Shown piece after piece: positions 24,879 to 37,470 of a DNA stretch of 64,000 bases. The stretch comes from Fasciola hepatica (lineage: Eukaryota; Platyhelminthes; Trematoda; Plagiorchiida; Fasciolidae): the NCBI GenBank assembly GCA_948099385.1, contig CANUEZ040000167.1:4191001-4255000 (forward strand), given 5' to 3'. Position 1 is the first letter of the stretch. Each line of letters starts with the position of its first letter. A program made the translations under genes and the position numbers. The notes beneath the pieces are model-generated. The model searched no databases. It had not been told where the DNA came from and worked only from the letters and a program-made list of their open reading frames with translations.

Positions 24879-25019
24879 AGAACTCATTTGCCCTGAGCCC
24901 CGTTTTCTTACCCAGGACGAGCCCAGCCGAAGCCGATATCCGACCCGTCCATCCGCTCCAAGCTCGGCTGGGAACCGGCCGGTCCCCTACAGGGTTTGCC
25001 GCTTTTCGCGGGGCGGTGT

Positions 25020-26090
25020 TTACAGGCAGCCATTTTGGGTCACCTGTTGCGAAATATAGCACATCTCTCGTTATAACTTCATAGGTCGCCCATTGGACAG
25101 GCATTGGCAATATGCAGGGGTAGGAGGGTAACACCGATGAAGGAAAGTAGACGCAGAACGAAGCCAGTGTATGTATGCCTTAGGGAGAAAGTTCTTGTCA
25201 CGAGGTCAGTAGTCACGGAACTAATTATGTACTATCTGTTGAGTAGGTAGTTTCTGCAAACGGTGTTGTTGGACTGCCTCCGTATATAGCACGCAAACCA
25301 GGAAGAAGGCTGAATAGCCGTAGTTCATTTCACAAAGATTGCATTGGTCACTTCACGGAGATGGTTTCCAACGCAGTTTCTTGGAACCTACAAACGTAGT
25401 CTGAGTGGAAATGGTTTCATTTTGCTTTTTATCTAGGAGCATTTTAAAGATCACTTTAGCAAGTATCCTTTATCATCCGGTCGCTCCACAATTTTGTATC
25501 CAATGTTTTGTCCGAGTTAAGTCAATCTACTAGAAGCCGCAATTTAGGGACAATCCCAGATAGCCTAATAAAACCCATACCAAAAACAGGGATGTGTGAC
25601 GTAATCTCGAAGCACAGAAAGACTTCTCTAAGCGGGGGTAGAGATATCCCAACTCAAGGGAAAAGCACAAAATTGGATTGTACAAAAACAGCAGGAAGGG
25701 GTTCGAGAGAGCTACTCTGAAAATCTCCCCAAATTTATACGTGCTTTGCGAATTTCTTTATATTCTGCATGAATCTGCTAAGCTCGTCCATACACAACGC
25801 AGTTGCATATATGTTAGTTCGTGTGAGGCGTCTGAATTTGACCTCGAACTGCTTTTGACTGAAGTGTTTAGACCACAAAATGTAGGGCTTTTGGGAATTG
25901 TCACCCAGTCCGTTCCGCCGCAAGCTTGAGGTTTGCGCATAAGCGATTTTTTTAGTTTGCCTTTTAGTACAGTAGGGGCCAAGAATCAACCTTGGTTTTG
26001 TTTTGTCTTTTTTGAATTGGCTTAGCTGTATTGTAATTGCCATTCCCATGACTTACTGGGGGTTGTCCTAGCGGGGTTGAGAGTATTCTT
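25020..26090. other. No recognisable gene
   Basis: Frames are short. A 104-codon minus-strand frame at 25735-26049 has no motif that I recognise. Confidence 0.5.
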
Positions 26091-26094
26091 ATGG

Positions 26095-26275
26095 GATAAT
26101 TGGAGAATGCGTAAAGACGTTCCGCAGGGGCCAGTCCTGGGGACCCTTAATTCCTGAAATACGATTATGGTCTTGCCGACGGCTCGGAAAAATGATATCG
26201 TTCTTTCACCGACGATGCCAACTATAAAAGAGCATCAGACGATGCGGCTGTTCAGCTTGATCTGGGCAAGACGTA
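26095..26275 (+). pseudogene. Reverse transcriptase remnant (motifs B and C)
   Basis: In one frame 26110-26148 reads RKDVPQGPVLGTL, like RT motif B. In another frame 26205-26219 reads FTDDA, like motif C with its Asp pair, followed by a short acidic stretch. Order and spacing (about 20 codons) fit a non-LTR RT with one frame change. The sequences around it are too decayed to place the clade, and chance similarity cannot be excluded. Confidence 0.4.
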
Positions 26276-26849
26276 AAGGTGGGCAGTAGCTTGAGATTTC
26301 ACCCGAAGTTGGAACAAAAGTCATCCTTCCATCAAGGGCCGAGCAGACTTCCGAGCAGTACCAGCACAGACCGCGGAGGCCCGGTTTGGCAGGTAACTGT
26401 GACACAATCTTGCAAGAACACCAGTTTATCCCGTCCTCGTGGAAATACTCGACCACATACATTGTTTGCGTGCTTTGTACCACCCACATACTTTTGCACG
26501 CGTTTGTTCATTCTCATCTGAGGCGCGATTTCATCATATCCCATTTGGATCCGTGCAACTCAGGTTCCCAAAGCTGTGAACGTGGCTCTCTTTTTGAGTC
26601 CCTTAGATTGTGTAACTGAGGTTTGTATATATTTTGTGATGTTTTTCATTCCCTAATGCAGTGTCCTGAAGCTGTGAATCAACCGTGTTTTTGGATTTGG
26701 GATTCGTACAGACTGGCTACACAATGCTGAAATTCATTTGTGACCAAATCTGCAGCTGGTGGTCAGCAGTGAACAAAAAACAATCATTTGGTGACAGGAA
26801 ATGTTGCAGAAGGCATACATAGCCCTGGTTAGCTACGGAGGGCGGCCAG

Positions 26850-27000
26850 GTGGGGGAAGCCGTGGGTCTTGTTTCCACTGTGGAGGCCATTTTTTAGGTC
26901 CCACCCAAGAATGTGCGTCCATGTTTGGGGGCCATATTTTGTGGGGAGGGCATCAAGACTCCCAAGCAGCTCAAACGGAGAATTTCAAGATAGATCACGG
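26850..27000 (+). pseudogene. Possible zinc-knuckle remnant of a retroelement gag-like protein
   Basis: The frame contains CFHCGGHFLGPTQEC followed by GGH and GGH spaced like a second knuckle. Flatworm Gypsy-type polyproteins carry paired Cys/His knuckles of this kind, but here the second has lost its Cys residues. This is a weak resemblance only. Confidence 0.25.
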
Positions 27001-27959
27001 AAAAAAGTATCTGTGATCCGGAGAGATGTTAGAACAACAAGGATTTTCTTTGTAAACGGTTTTTAGCGGTGACCTCTCAGCGGCCTTCAGAATGTTGAAT
27101 GAACTCGTAGGAGCGTGATGTTACAGGGGGCTGCATTTGAGCTGGGAGGGATTGGCTCGCCAACCAGTCACGTAAGGACAATTAAGCAAGGGCAAACTAT
27201 CACTCTGATGAAAGCCAGCCATTCTCAGAAATGGCCGATTACGACAGGAACAAATCCACAAGGGATATAATAATCGCGAGCGCAGAAGCTGAGTTCCAAG
27301 GGAGACTAAATAAGGGATGTTTGACTTTATTTGGAGAAATGTACGCACTAGCCTGCACTTCCGATTTTATTAGGCAACTGGCTCCCTCACGTCTCTTCAT
27401 TTCCTCGTACATCCCCTATCCAGTACCGACACCCTTACGGTGTTGTCAATATTTTTGAAGAGGATGGCCTGTAGGGGCGTGTGATTGGCGGCCGTGATTG
27501 GGGTTTAATAGTGAACCCTCCCGGATTATAGTCAGGAAATGAAGGAGACTGGTTTCCTTTAGACAAGAACTACGAAAAATAGGCGATAACTGAGAGAGAT
27601 AGTTCCATATTTGCAGCATTTCGGGTGATTAAATGTTTTTTTATGCCGCAACCGGTGCTGGTGGGTGGGGTTGAACTTGCGCTGGACACCCAACCAGAAA
27701 CCATTTTTGATGACAGGAGGTGCTATCCGCCATCTTAGCTGCGCCCGCGCATCGTTGCAGACTTCCTACACGCCCGATGTGCGCCAGCCAAAGCGGTAGA
27801 TCTGACCGCGCTCCGCACCGGTGGGCTTTGCTTGAGTGTACACGGAAGATCAATAAAACCTGAGTGGTATGAACGGCGACTTGTGTGGTTCGTAGGTCTC
27901 GTGGCCCCCGACTCAGACCCGCGTGTCAGTAATCCAAACCAACTTCGTACGCTCGCTCC

Positions 27960-29872
27960 TCCGAAGTGTATGGATCATTGTTTGATACGAGTGTCAGGAC
28001 ATCAAGCCGTTTGTTTAGTTCCTCTTCAAATCTCGGCAAGTGGCTTATTGCACGGACATTCGGTGTAAGCTTATTCCACATTTATGAATACTTAACAATG
28101 GAGAAATTGGATCGCAGGCTGGTTCTCGAGGGCGGCACAGTGACCGAATGACTACTGTGCCGTAACGAATACCTTAGGCTTAATGGGTCTCGTACTATAG
28201 GAAAGGCTTTGCAGGATCTATATTTTATTAGTGAGTGGAAAAAAGACAAGTTGTTCCTTATCCGTCGGAGCCAAAGAGGTTCGAGGTGAAACAGGTCACA
28301 GCGCTATAGTTTAGAATAAGCGAATATCCAACTATTTGTTTAGTAAAGGTGCGCTGAACATCTTCGATGGCGATCCCATCAATCTGACGCATGTTGGAGC
28401 CAACTATTGAACTATACTCTAGCAATGGTCTAACGTGTGTTGTATAGACACTGAGCTTACTTTCACGCAAACGGAATGTTTTGTGGACAAGTCCTATCAA
28501 TCTGCGGGACCTAACAATTTGAATGTCTGTTTGCTCCGAGAAGTTGAACGAACAGGAGTAGTATATGCCCAGGTCGCGTACTGATGACCTGTTGGGGATC
28601 ACATGACCATCTATACTAAACGCCTCGGAAGGGACATGACACTTTTATGTAAGAGTGCAGCTTTTATCCGCCGAGAACTTCATTACCAAATCGGTACACC
28701 ACGAATTGAGCATCCGTGAATCCTTCGATATTTTTTCTATAGTATTACCCAATGAATTATGGTCGAAGTTGTACAACAACTTTACATCATCAGCAAATAA
28801 AAAAGGAGTTCCATGGCGAACCACGGCAAATATGCCGTTTATGTACATGAGAAACAACAATGGGCCCGGCAGACTACCTTGGATCACACCCCTGGTTACA
28901 GGGCTGGGTGTAGAAATTGTGCCATCAACGTTTACTACTTGACTGCGCGAGGACAAGTACGATTCTATCCAGGCATATAGTGGGTCAACAATGCCGAATG
29001 TCTTAGCTTTTGACAACAAACGAATGTGAAACATCCGGTCAAAGGTCTTAGACATGTCTAAAAAGACTGAGATCACTGCCTTACCATCATTGGCAGCTAT
29101 TGTAATGAGGTTCAGAAAGTCAGTCATACAAGTTGCGCAGGATCGATGTTTTAGAAAACCGTGCTGACCTTCACTTATAAGGTGGTTTTTAAGGAGGTGA
29201 TCTGTTAGTTCAACTTTTATTAATCTTTCCATAATCCTCGATAATACCGTGATATGATTCACAGGCCGGCAGTTGGCCGGGTCCTCCCGTGTTCCCTTCT
29301 TATGAATTGGAATAATGACCGACGTTTTCTACTGTATAGGATACCAACTAAAAGGCATAGAAATATTGAATAAATTCGATAAAAGAATTGGGATATCTGG
29401 GCCGCCCAATTTCAAGATGGCCGATGGTACCGAGTCCGAGCCGGAGCGGAAAGACATTTTGATATTTGAAATTGAAGGCTCGATTTCGGAGGGTAGGAAC
29501 GTTGCAGAAGAAAGTGTCTCATATGGTGGTACTGGTGGATTACAGAAAAATGGTGCTGTCACTAATTAAGGAAGAAGCAAAAAACGTGTTAAGCTCATCT
29601 GCTCTGTCCAGCGGTTTGTCGAGGCACGTGTTATTGAAAGAGATAGAAGAGATAGATGAAGTTGTTTTGGGGTTCCTCGACTTCATCAGTTTTGCAAGAA
29701 TCTCGACTTTCTTGGACTCACGTGAGGCCCTGAGTTTCTGTTGTATCATTTCGCTCTCGGAGTACAGTTTTATCGTTTCAGCCAAGCGATTTAACTGTAT
29801 AAACAGTGATAAGTCCCTTGTTTTGAGATAAGCGCGTCGGAGTTTACTTAACTTCAAGTTGAGACGAGACAA
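27960..29872 (-). pseudogene. Reverse transcriptase of copy E
   Basis: Motifs read in order on the minus strand: the linker helix (about 29872-29540), SDSVPSAILKLGG, IIPIHKKG after an in-frame stop near 29329, NHITVLSRIMERLI, QHGFLKHRSC, motif A FLDMSKTFDRM, motif B RGVIQGSLPGP, motif C FADDVK, a VRDLGIYYS block and VQRTFTKQ. After a stop at 28258 the frame holds SVTVPPSRTSLRSNF and then MWNKLTPN. From 29562 to 28258 everything lies in one frame, with stops near 29329 and 28645. The catalytic Asp pair is intact. Each stop is enough to abolish the enzyme. Confidence 0.85.
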
Positions 29873-30099
29873 TTTATTGTCTTTGTGGCGGATTGACGGC
29901 CCTTGTGACGGGGTTATTTGGTTGAGGCATCGTTCAAAGAAAGAGCAAAGTTAATCTGCCACCAGCTGTGGATCTGCACCTAAAAAGGTGTCGCAATTTC
30001 GGCTGCGAATCAGAGAAGGGAGCATATTCCAGTCAGCCTTATGATATGGTTTGCGCGGGGGTGTCAACTGTTCATCCTTTATGGGCGCTGTGAAGCAGC

Positions 30100-30972
30100 A
30101 GTGGACAGTTACGTGATCACTCCCGGATAGGTTATTCTAAACCTTTGCTATAACCTGGGTTAATCCTGGTGACGACATTAAGTCAAGAGTGTGGTCGCGT
30201 GGGGACGTGACGTGCTGCTTCCATCCTCCTAGGTGAATTGCATTCAAAACTGTAGTGAATGGCGTGGTGCTGTGAGTGATTTCCAGCATATTTCTGGTGA
30301 ATTAAAGTCACCAGCTATCAATTTCGGGCCTACTTTAAGATCATTAATTAAGCTGAGTACCTCAGTAATTTGCAGGAAACTATCAGGACTAGATCTGAGC
30401 GGACAGTAAACGCAACCTAGCATCAGTTCTTGACGTTCGACTTCAACGTTCAGCCATATAGAGTAGACAATGCCCTCTAGGATAGGGCGCTGAGAGCTTG
30501 CCGCCCCGAGAGTTTCCTTTACATACACTAGACAGCCTCCAACACGTTGTTGTTTTCTGCCTTTGCTAAAGGATTTGCAGCCGAGTACCTCAATGTCCTC
30601 TACTAGATCTGGATGCGATAACCAAGATTCCGTCACTAAAATAAAGGTACAGTCGTTTGTTAGTGCAGTTGATCGTATGTATTGGATTTGGTTCCCAATC
30701 TAGCGTGCATTGACCAATAGCAACGTGAACGTTCCAGTGCTTCTGACGTCACCACTGATATTAGTACTTACCGTTCGTTGACCGCTGCATTTAACCTGGA
30801 AAGAATTATCAGCGCAGGATGCAAGCCCGCTTGAGTTGTCATTCGCAAAAAGATGACTTGGGTCTGCATGTAGAATATTAAATGACAGGGTATTAGGTAT
30901 CACACTACTATACGGCTGATTAGAACGGTTCATGTGAAGCATATCTAGGTTTTGGGGCCATGCTGTGCCCAC
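30100..30972 (-). pseudogene. APE-like endonuclease of copy E
   Basis: The minus strand reads FTLLLVNAR, then an in-frame stop at 30700, then in the same frame LVTESW (catalytic Glu present), a VGGCLVYV strand, LGCVYCPL, AGDFNSPEICW and, further on in a shifted frame, TLDLMSS and GSDHV. All metal-binding positions are recognisable. The stop after NAR separates the first strand from the rest of the domain. Confidence 0.8.
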
Positions 30973-31226
30973 GGTACGTATGGAAAAAGTAGGCGGTTTG
31001 GTTAGATATGGGGTACCCGCTGGCAGATGGGAGGATATGCGATGCGCTTGGATAGTTTAAGGAGGAGGAGGTAGGATAAATGGAAATAATGGGATATTAG
31101 ACTAATGAGAAGGTTCCATTAGTCCGGAGTTGGGTATGAACGCAGTTCGCTCATCAAACCATCTATTTTTATTACGAGCATGGTCCCATTGTTGTTGTAT
31201 CATCACCTTTGAAATGCCATTTTGTT

Positions 31227-32377
31227 TCATAAGCTGAGAGATGCGAGAGTATCCCAAATGGGGCAGTCGGCCGGTGCCAAATTTGATTTAGAGAACGAAC
31301 GATCATTGTCATTGTTCATGCATCTACCTATCGTTTGCCTGCACGGAGACTTAGCATTGGCCACTAACCTCTCGTTAACCCTCTCTTCTGGACGGTTATT
31401 TATTGTCAGCGACCTACGTGGCATACGAGTGGCACGCATGGGTTTTTCGTCAGTTTTTAAACGGGGGCCTATGGGGACAGATATTAGTGCTGCAGGTTTT
31501 ATTTCATTGGGAACTTGAAGCCCCGTGGAAAGGTCGACCGGAGCTGGAGGCGTAATGTGAGGACCCTTTTGGGATGAGCCCGTAGGTGTTGTCGATAAGT
31601 GTTGTCGTTTTGGCTGGGGTAGCTGTGGGGAGGTGGGGAAAGATTCGTCTAGATCAACTAACCCTGTGGATCTTCTAGGGGTAGAAGAGTGAGGAGTTTT
31701 GCTGATCCTTGGTACAGTGCTTGAGGAAGAGGGTGACTTCTGGATCTCAGTGCCCATGTGATTAGAATTTAAAGCGGCACATCTTATCACTTCTCTTTGT
31801 AGTGGCGTTCTATCAGCTTGAATCTTGATTGATTTAAACTGCGGAGCAGTTGAGACTATACGCTGTTTAGTGATGAATTCTCTAGCGATTTTTTCATCAG
31901 GAAATTGGAATAGAAGGGGACAAGAGTGCTTTTGTGACCTTTTTCTTATTCTTCTGCAGTGACATGGAAAGTGAGCCATGCCCGCGGCTTGAAGGACGGT
32001 AGATTTAACCACTGTGATGTCTAGCCCATCAGAGATGTTAAAGACAACTGTATTTTTTGCATTCCGTAGCCATCGCAGGATTTCCGATGCCACTGAGTCA
32101 AGAAACTGACTAGCTGCTAATAGATTCTGGGGATCAGGGAGTGCCGAGGGCTTAAGAAGGTAGGTTGTTGGTGTTAGTTTTGATAATATATCATCAACCG
32201 ATGCAATTTTGGTAGACATACTTGCCAAGTTACTTTCAATGGCACTGGCCCTTCTACTGGCTCCCCAAATATTTCCATCATATCGGGGGTATCTTTGTGT
32301 TTAGGTCGTTTGGGTTTCTGATTTGCCGTAGAGCGAGAAGCCATTGGTTGAGACCGTTTGTTCGTTGACCTGGACAT
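31227..32377 (-). pseudogene. ORF1 protein of copy E, one frameshift
   Basis: The minus-strand frame starts at ATG 32377 with a basic N-terminus (SRSTNKRSQ, KPKRPKHK) and passes into a second frame between about 32228 and 32174. The second frame is open for 333 codons and contains the family core: VFNISDGLDI, a CHCRRIRKRSQKHSC cluster, LLFQFPDEKIAREF and DRTPLQREVIR. A Pro/Ser-rich tail follows. This is the clearest DRTPLQRE motif of the three well-preserved copies. RNA binding is inferred from the family. Confidence 0.7.
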
Positions 32378-32380
32378 TTC

Positions 32381-34819
32381 ACTTTACAGAATATTGGTGG
32401 CAGGCGATATGATCTATGATGATGACTAACGGATAGACAACCCAAGGGCGGGTAAGAAAAGCTACTGCTGTTTTATTTTTGTAGCTAACTCTGGGTCGCT
32501 CACACGAATTATGGGGGAATAGTAGTTTGGATAAGGTGTGGATTTCCTAAATATTGCAATGGTGAAAGGGTTGATAAAGGTTGCTGGTGTAATATTCCTA
32601 GAATAACTAATAAGAAAAATTAGCAAAGTCTACAAAAACCTCGCCGTGGTGTAGCGCAGCAGCTGTGATTCACCTGCAACACCTCATTATCCAAAATACG
32701 GATCAGGAATGACTCTTCGCATCTTTCGTTAGTATTTCGCATGTGAGTTTTAGTCTTCCTGAGGGGCAAAGCCTGTCGGTAAAAAGTCACCATCGGAAAG
32801 AAAAATCAAAGGGGAGACAAGAAATTGGTCGTTGTACTAGTTATGAATGCTGACAGCGGGATACCAAATGGAAGAAAACATGGTTTGCGACGATACACTT
32901 TTACGTGGGCGCGCACACGGCCTATTTCCATATGGGACTTGAGGAGGCTGCGGCTTACAGCATTCAAGCTGAGTGGGATCCTCAAATAGAGTGAGTATAT
33001 GCCCAGACCAGTGGTCACTGAAGATTGAAATCTGCCTACTAAGCCCGAGTTCACGAAAAATTGTCAGTGAAAAGAGCGATGAGGCCAATGACACAAGGGG
33101 GCTAAGTAAATGCAAAAGCCTACCACACTGGGAACTGCAGTGTTTCAGCTAGAGACCTAATCACGAAGCACATTGGTCGGGCAAGTGAATTCATAACCTA
33201 GCAGAAAATTTGCAGCTGGTTTTGGACAGCAAACTGCTGATGCATGGGCTCAAGGGGAACACGGTGAACGGAAAGTTATCGACAGTAAGTTCTGAATGTG
33301 AGACATTGATTTTTCTCTTTCAAGTAGTCGAGTGCAGCACAGTTGTGAACCTTGGGTGTATCAGTGCCAGGATGTCGTCAGAACAGTCACATATGTACGC
33401 TTTTAAAACCTTACACTGACTATTTTTTCGAACATCGGAAAGCTGATCAGGGGTTGTGCGGGGAGCCCGAAAGAGTTGGGACAACAAAAAACGGGGTCAA
33501 CAGATATATGCGGAGAGTTCGAGCGACTTGCACTTACTGCCCACAGGTTCCGACAGAGTAACTGAAGGATAGTTTAGATGCCCGAATATTTGGGGCTTCT
33601 CCTGTGCATGATTGGGTCAAGGCATTTTTTCATATCTCTGTCTGTTGTTGAGGAAGGCTGACGGCATTAGCCCAAGGTATTCTAAGGCGGGGTTATTTTT
33701 TCGTGTTCACTGACCACAGAGATTCAGGACAGCCCGCGTACCATTTGTGGTGTACTTTCTGTTTCTTTCTGACCAGCTCTTCTTCACACGTAGCCCATGG
33801 AGTCCGAGAATGACGGGGACGGCTGTGTACCCTTATCGTGAGACTGCCACAGACTAGCTGCCACTGCCTTCGGTAGAGTAGTGGCCTTAAGCCATGGAAG
33901 AGGAAGAAAGGAGGCTAAGCCAGCTCTCAGATAGAGAAAGCATTCCTGAAGCCCACTCGACCGCTCGATTCTGCCATCAACCGAGTCAGAAGAGCTGTAC
34001 CATATTTAGAAGCCTTTGGTGACCGCGCCGCCAATTTTTACATAGAGGGCAACTTCAAAGGCATGGCAACTTTGGTGGACAAATATGACCAAGGACTTTA
34101 AGGAGATGCACAGCAAGCTAGCCCCGTGGAAATAGACACCTATCGCAGATATATTGAAGACTGGCTGCCTAAATTCGAAACCTGACTTGGAGGGTTGATA
34201 CATTATAGTGACCTCAATGTTCACTAAGCCGAAAACGGAAAGGAAAGATCTGATCTGCAGAAATCCGGTCAAAGCTCACTGTGGAATAACTTCGTGATAA
34301 GTTATGAATGAGCATCTTATAGAAGAATAAGGCACTCTGTATACAACAGACTGATAAGAAAGGACTGTTTCAAAACCTCGAGTCTCACGCGTAATAGCAT
34401 GAATCAAGTCAGGAGATTTCCAGCGGTCAGGTGATATTCTAGCCCAGAGCTAAACTGGACCTTCAATTATGGGTCGAGGTATCCATAAGCAAACTTAAAT
34501 CCCATGCAAACTTTAACGGTTCTGGATTCACCAAGGTACGGGTAGTTAGATTGATGAGGTCTTTTACTCTGCTGTATTTACTTGGGTGGGTCTTGAAAGC
34601 CTTTGCAGACTTAATGTATAGCAGATTTTGTAGTGGTTTGTTCCTAAGGGGGCTTCTTTTATATTGTAGAAGATGGACCTTGCAATCCCTTTCGCGAGAT
34701 GAACAGCCACCGTGCCATCGATAAATCTGGAGGGGCAAAGAGGGCCTTTAAATTTTTTGGACTCCCTGGCTTACTCCAGAATCTTTCTTTTGTCGGAAAA
34801 TTCCCAATGAACACATTTG
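32381..34819. other. No recognisable gene
   Basis: I see many short frames on both strands and no convincing domain. The stretch just above 32,380 should hold the 5' UTR of copy E. Confidence 0.4.
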
Positions 34820-35140
34820 GAGAACACAGTTTGGCGAACAAGCTCGTTTTCAGTGATTCATAATCATGCCATTACATCACAATATATTACGACAAGTCAA
34901 AGGGTTGAACCAATTAGATAAATGGGAAGTGACAAAATTAATAATGAAAGGGGGGTGGGGGAGGGGAAGAAAACAAATGTAATCCGGGCTCAAATCAAAA
35001 CCGGATGTGTATTTTTTCAGTTTTCATCTGTTCTATGGACTGTTGGTTCAACCCTTTGACCTGTCGTAATATATTGTGATGTAATGGCATGATTATGAAT
35101 CACTGAAAACGAGCTTGTTCGCCAAACTGTGTTCTCCAAT
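34820..35140. repeat. Inverted repeat with purine-rich loop
   Basis: Arms 34820-34913 and 35046-35140 are near-perfect reverse complements, both containing the block with CACAATATATTACGAC. The 132-base spacer holds the tract at 34949-34967, which is almost all G with long runs. It could fold into a large hairpin. It lies just downstream (minus strand) of the RT fragment at 35.2-36.2 kb. Confidence 0.85.
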
Positions 35141-35227
35141 CTTTCCTTTCTGGACAATGGAGAATTCTTCTTGGTCGATGGGGTTTTAATTTCAGTGAGA
35201 TGCGTCTTTTGTTACATGCAAACTGAA

Positions 35228-36150
35228 TCAAGCACAAAGTAGTTGTTTTTTCAGCGATTTTTGCCACTCAATAGCTGTCTTGTCACATCCACCCACGTTT
35301 TGGTACATCACGGGACAGTATTTTATCATGGGTCCAAAATGAGTCTTTAAAATAGCGATCCTACTTTGTTGCAGGAGGGATGATCGATAAATTGGATTGG
35401 TTGACCTTTTGGCCTTCGAAACTTGGTCAGTGGCGTGCCACAGAAATGTAAAAGATGAGGAGTTTTGCAATCTTTTCTTCTGCACTGGTGGTTTATGGAG
35501 AATTGGATGACCATCCATGTGAGAAGCACCTGGGAGGATATTGTATATAAATTTTGACCCTGCTTTTCTCTACCGAGAACCTTAGCAAATCATGGCTGCA
35601 CCAGAAACATGGGGGAGCTTTCTTTTCTTGACATTGCTCATGGCAGAGATAAGCTGACCAAGATCAAACTTTTATATGATTCTTATATCATCTGCAAACA
35701 GACACAGGCGATCATGCGAAACAAACTGGAAAACATCAATTATATACGTTGGAAAATGCCGAGGGCTTGAGGCTCTCCCTTAGATGACTCCACTCGTGGC
35801 AGACCCTGGTGCATAGAACGCCCCATCCACTCCAACCGCCTGGTGGCGGTTGGAAAGACGGCACTAAAATCAGCTTGATATCCGGCCAAAGATGCCGTAG
35901 GATTTTACCCGCAAAAGCTTACGGAAATGCGAAACTCACTGACGAGTCTTTTGCACATTAGGTGTCAAAATCATCATGAATTTTCCAATTTCAGCAGGTC
36001 TGTGATTGTGTTCAGGAGGTCCACTTGGCCGGTCTACCACAGCTGACTTTCCAGGAGCCCATCTTTATTGCCACTCGGAAGTTTCTTAGTTAAGAGGTGA
36101 GCAGTGGTGTTATTTTCAGCGGTCTTCTCCATAGCACTATAGTAGCCCTT
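35228..36150 (-). pseudogene. Reverse transcriptase fragment, family 1 (minus strand)
   Basis: Minus-strand pieces in changing frames: HLLTKKLPSG with a GLLE block (the QHGFL region, about 36.1-36.0 kb), SGVI (about 35.79 kb), CLFADDIRII with the catalytic Asp pair (about 35.69 kb), and a 96-codon open stretch (35518-35228) whose sequence around ILKTHFGPMIKYCPVMYQN matches the C-terminal RT block of copy D. Motif A is not readable. Stops and frame changes throughout. Confidence 0.65.
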
Positions 36151-36159
36151 TCAGTCGAC

Positions 36160-37470
36160 ATTACCTTATTCTGCTTTTGTTTGCATCTTGCCTCGGGCCA
36201 GGCACCATGGTGGTTACTAGGTCCTTTGCTTCTAGTATGCCCGATGTCGTAGTCGGCAAACTGGCTTCTATGACCGATCGTCCCATCAGGTTGGAATCTT
36301 ATGTATGTCTCGTGGGTGTTCTATTTTTTCTTGTTGCCGTCAACCCGGGAGAATTTGTGGTAGGCCGCCTAAGTCTACGGTCGTCTTCCGCTGACCACGT
36401 CTCCCATGTCTTATCTTCCGGCAGGTCATTGGGTACAAACCCCGTCTGATAGCACCTGTCGGGTGAGTTGAGCCGGATACAAAGCAGGGTTTATGTCACC
36501 CAGCCTGTTTCTGTCAAACCTTTCGGTTAGGGCGATGGTTGTACTTGCCTTCGTTCTGGGTTCGCATATTCCTGAGCCCCTAAAACTATTTCTGGAATAT
36601 CAGGCAAGATAAGATATCTTCTTTTTTCTAGGTTAAATAAATCCCTGCTCCGTTTACTAGCTGGTCCCTGACGTTCGATTTACATGCCCAGCCTGGTTAG
36701 CCTCACTGGCCCTGTATTCGCACCGTCATTGTTGCTGTTGTCTGCCGACTCTATGGGCACTCCCGATCCCTTTCTTTCGACCAACGTTTTCAAGTCCTAT
36801 ATAATCCCACACCTTCCTGTTTTCCAAATTCAACCTTGTTTTGGATTCTTCAATGGACATTTGATCGTGGTTCAGTATGAAGCTTTTGCACAATCTCATC
36901 ATAATAGGTTCCTCTTCAGCTCTTATCTCCTGCAGTTCTTCTTTCAGCCCCCTGTCTGGTCCTCCAGGTCTTCAAAATAAGCCTAGTGGTAACTCAGAGG
37001 TATGGAACGTCTGCGGTTTATTTTTGGTCTTATTCTTCCCTTGGACCGCTTCATTTGCAACCTTTCACTTGGGTTTCGAGAACAGAGGACCCTTATCATT
37101 TAGTTAACATGTGAGTCCCTTTGCCCGACTCTCTTCCGTCTCCAGCTGCCCATCTGCTCTGCACCCACGACGAAAGTTCTAGAAGTTTTCTTTTCTTTCG
37201 GAGTACTCAGGCTGCTTTTGGCTCTCAGAATTTCTTTCCTTAGTTTGCTTACGGCGGCTGAATGAAATGCTTCCTTGGCGGAGATCCTACAATGAAGGCA
37301 TACCCATTCAATCCGCTGGCTTTGCAGTACGTCGAGTGGTGCTCCTCTGAGGTTTCTGGGCCTTTTGCGTGTGCCCGTCGTTGACACACATCACGTGCTA
37401 TCACACTGTTCACCCACTTTGAATAGACTTCCAAAGGGCAAGGGTTAGACAATTTTGGCGTGGTTTAGCG
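36160..37470 (-). pseudogene. Possible ORF1-like remnant of a CR1-like element
   Basis: Minus-strand frames hold basic stretches (TGTRKRPRNLRG), a CLHCR pair and a region resembling PDIPE. A similar stretch, with the same GTGTGCC and CTTTTGCGTGTG-like blocks on the plus strand, occurs at 47.4-47.7 kb, upstream of the family-2 copy. The resemblance is partial, so this is only a suggestion that both are 5' parts of one family. Confidence 0.3.

Larger units (their letters stand above)
27960..32380 (-). mobile_element. Family-1 non-LTR retrotransposon, copy E (minus strand, nearly full length)
   Basis: ORF1 (32377-31227), endonuclease (30972-30100) and RT (29872-27960) follow each other in element order on the minus strand. 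The RT C-terminal signature MWNKLTPNVRA is readable near 28,080, so the coding part ends near 27,960. Only one frame change in ORF1 and a handful of stops in ORF2 were seen, and most of ORF2 shares one frame. It lacks the stop that copy D has at the EN-RT junction. No 3' microsatellite tail was identified. Confidence 0.85.

Noticed and set aside
27205..27245. A second hammerhead, because CTGATGA is followed by GAAA
   Set aside because: The bases between the two core segments cannot form stem II and no stem I partner is visible.
33644..34272. Minus-strand hydrophobic open frame at 34006-34272 as a membrane protein
   Set aside because: It is short and isolated, without a supporting exon structure or codon pattern; likely chance.
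34463..34738. Penelope-like element N-terminal motif (NLTTRTL-like stretch, minus strand)
   Set aside because: No RT or GIY-YIG motif follows in any frame within the next kilobase; the similarity is a short stretch only.
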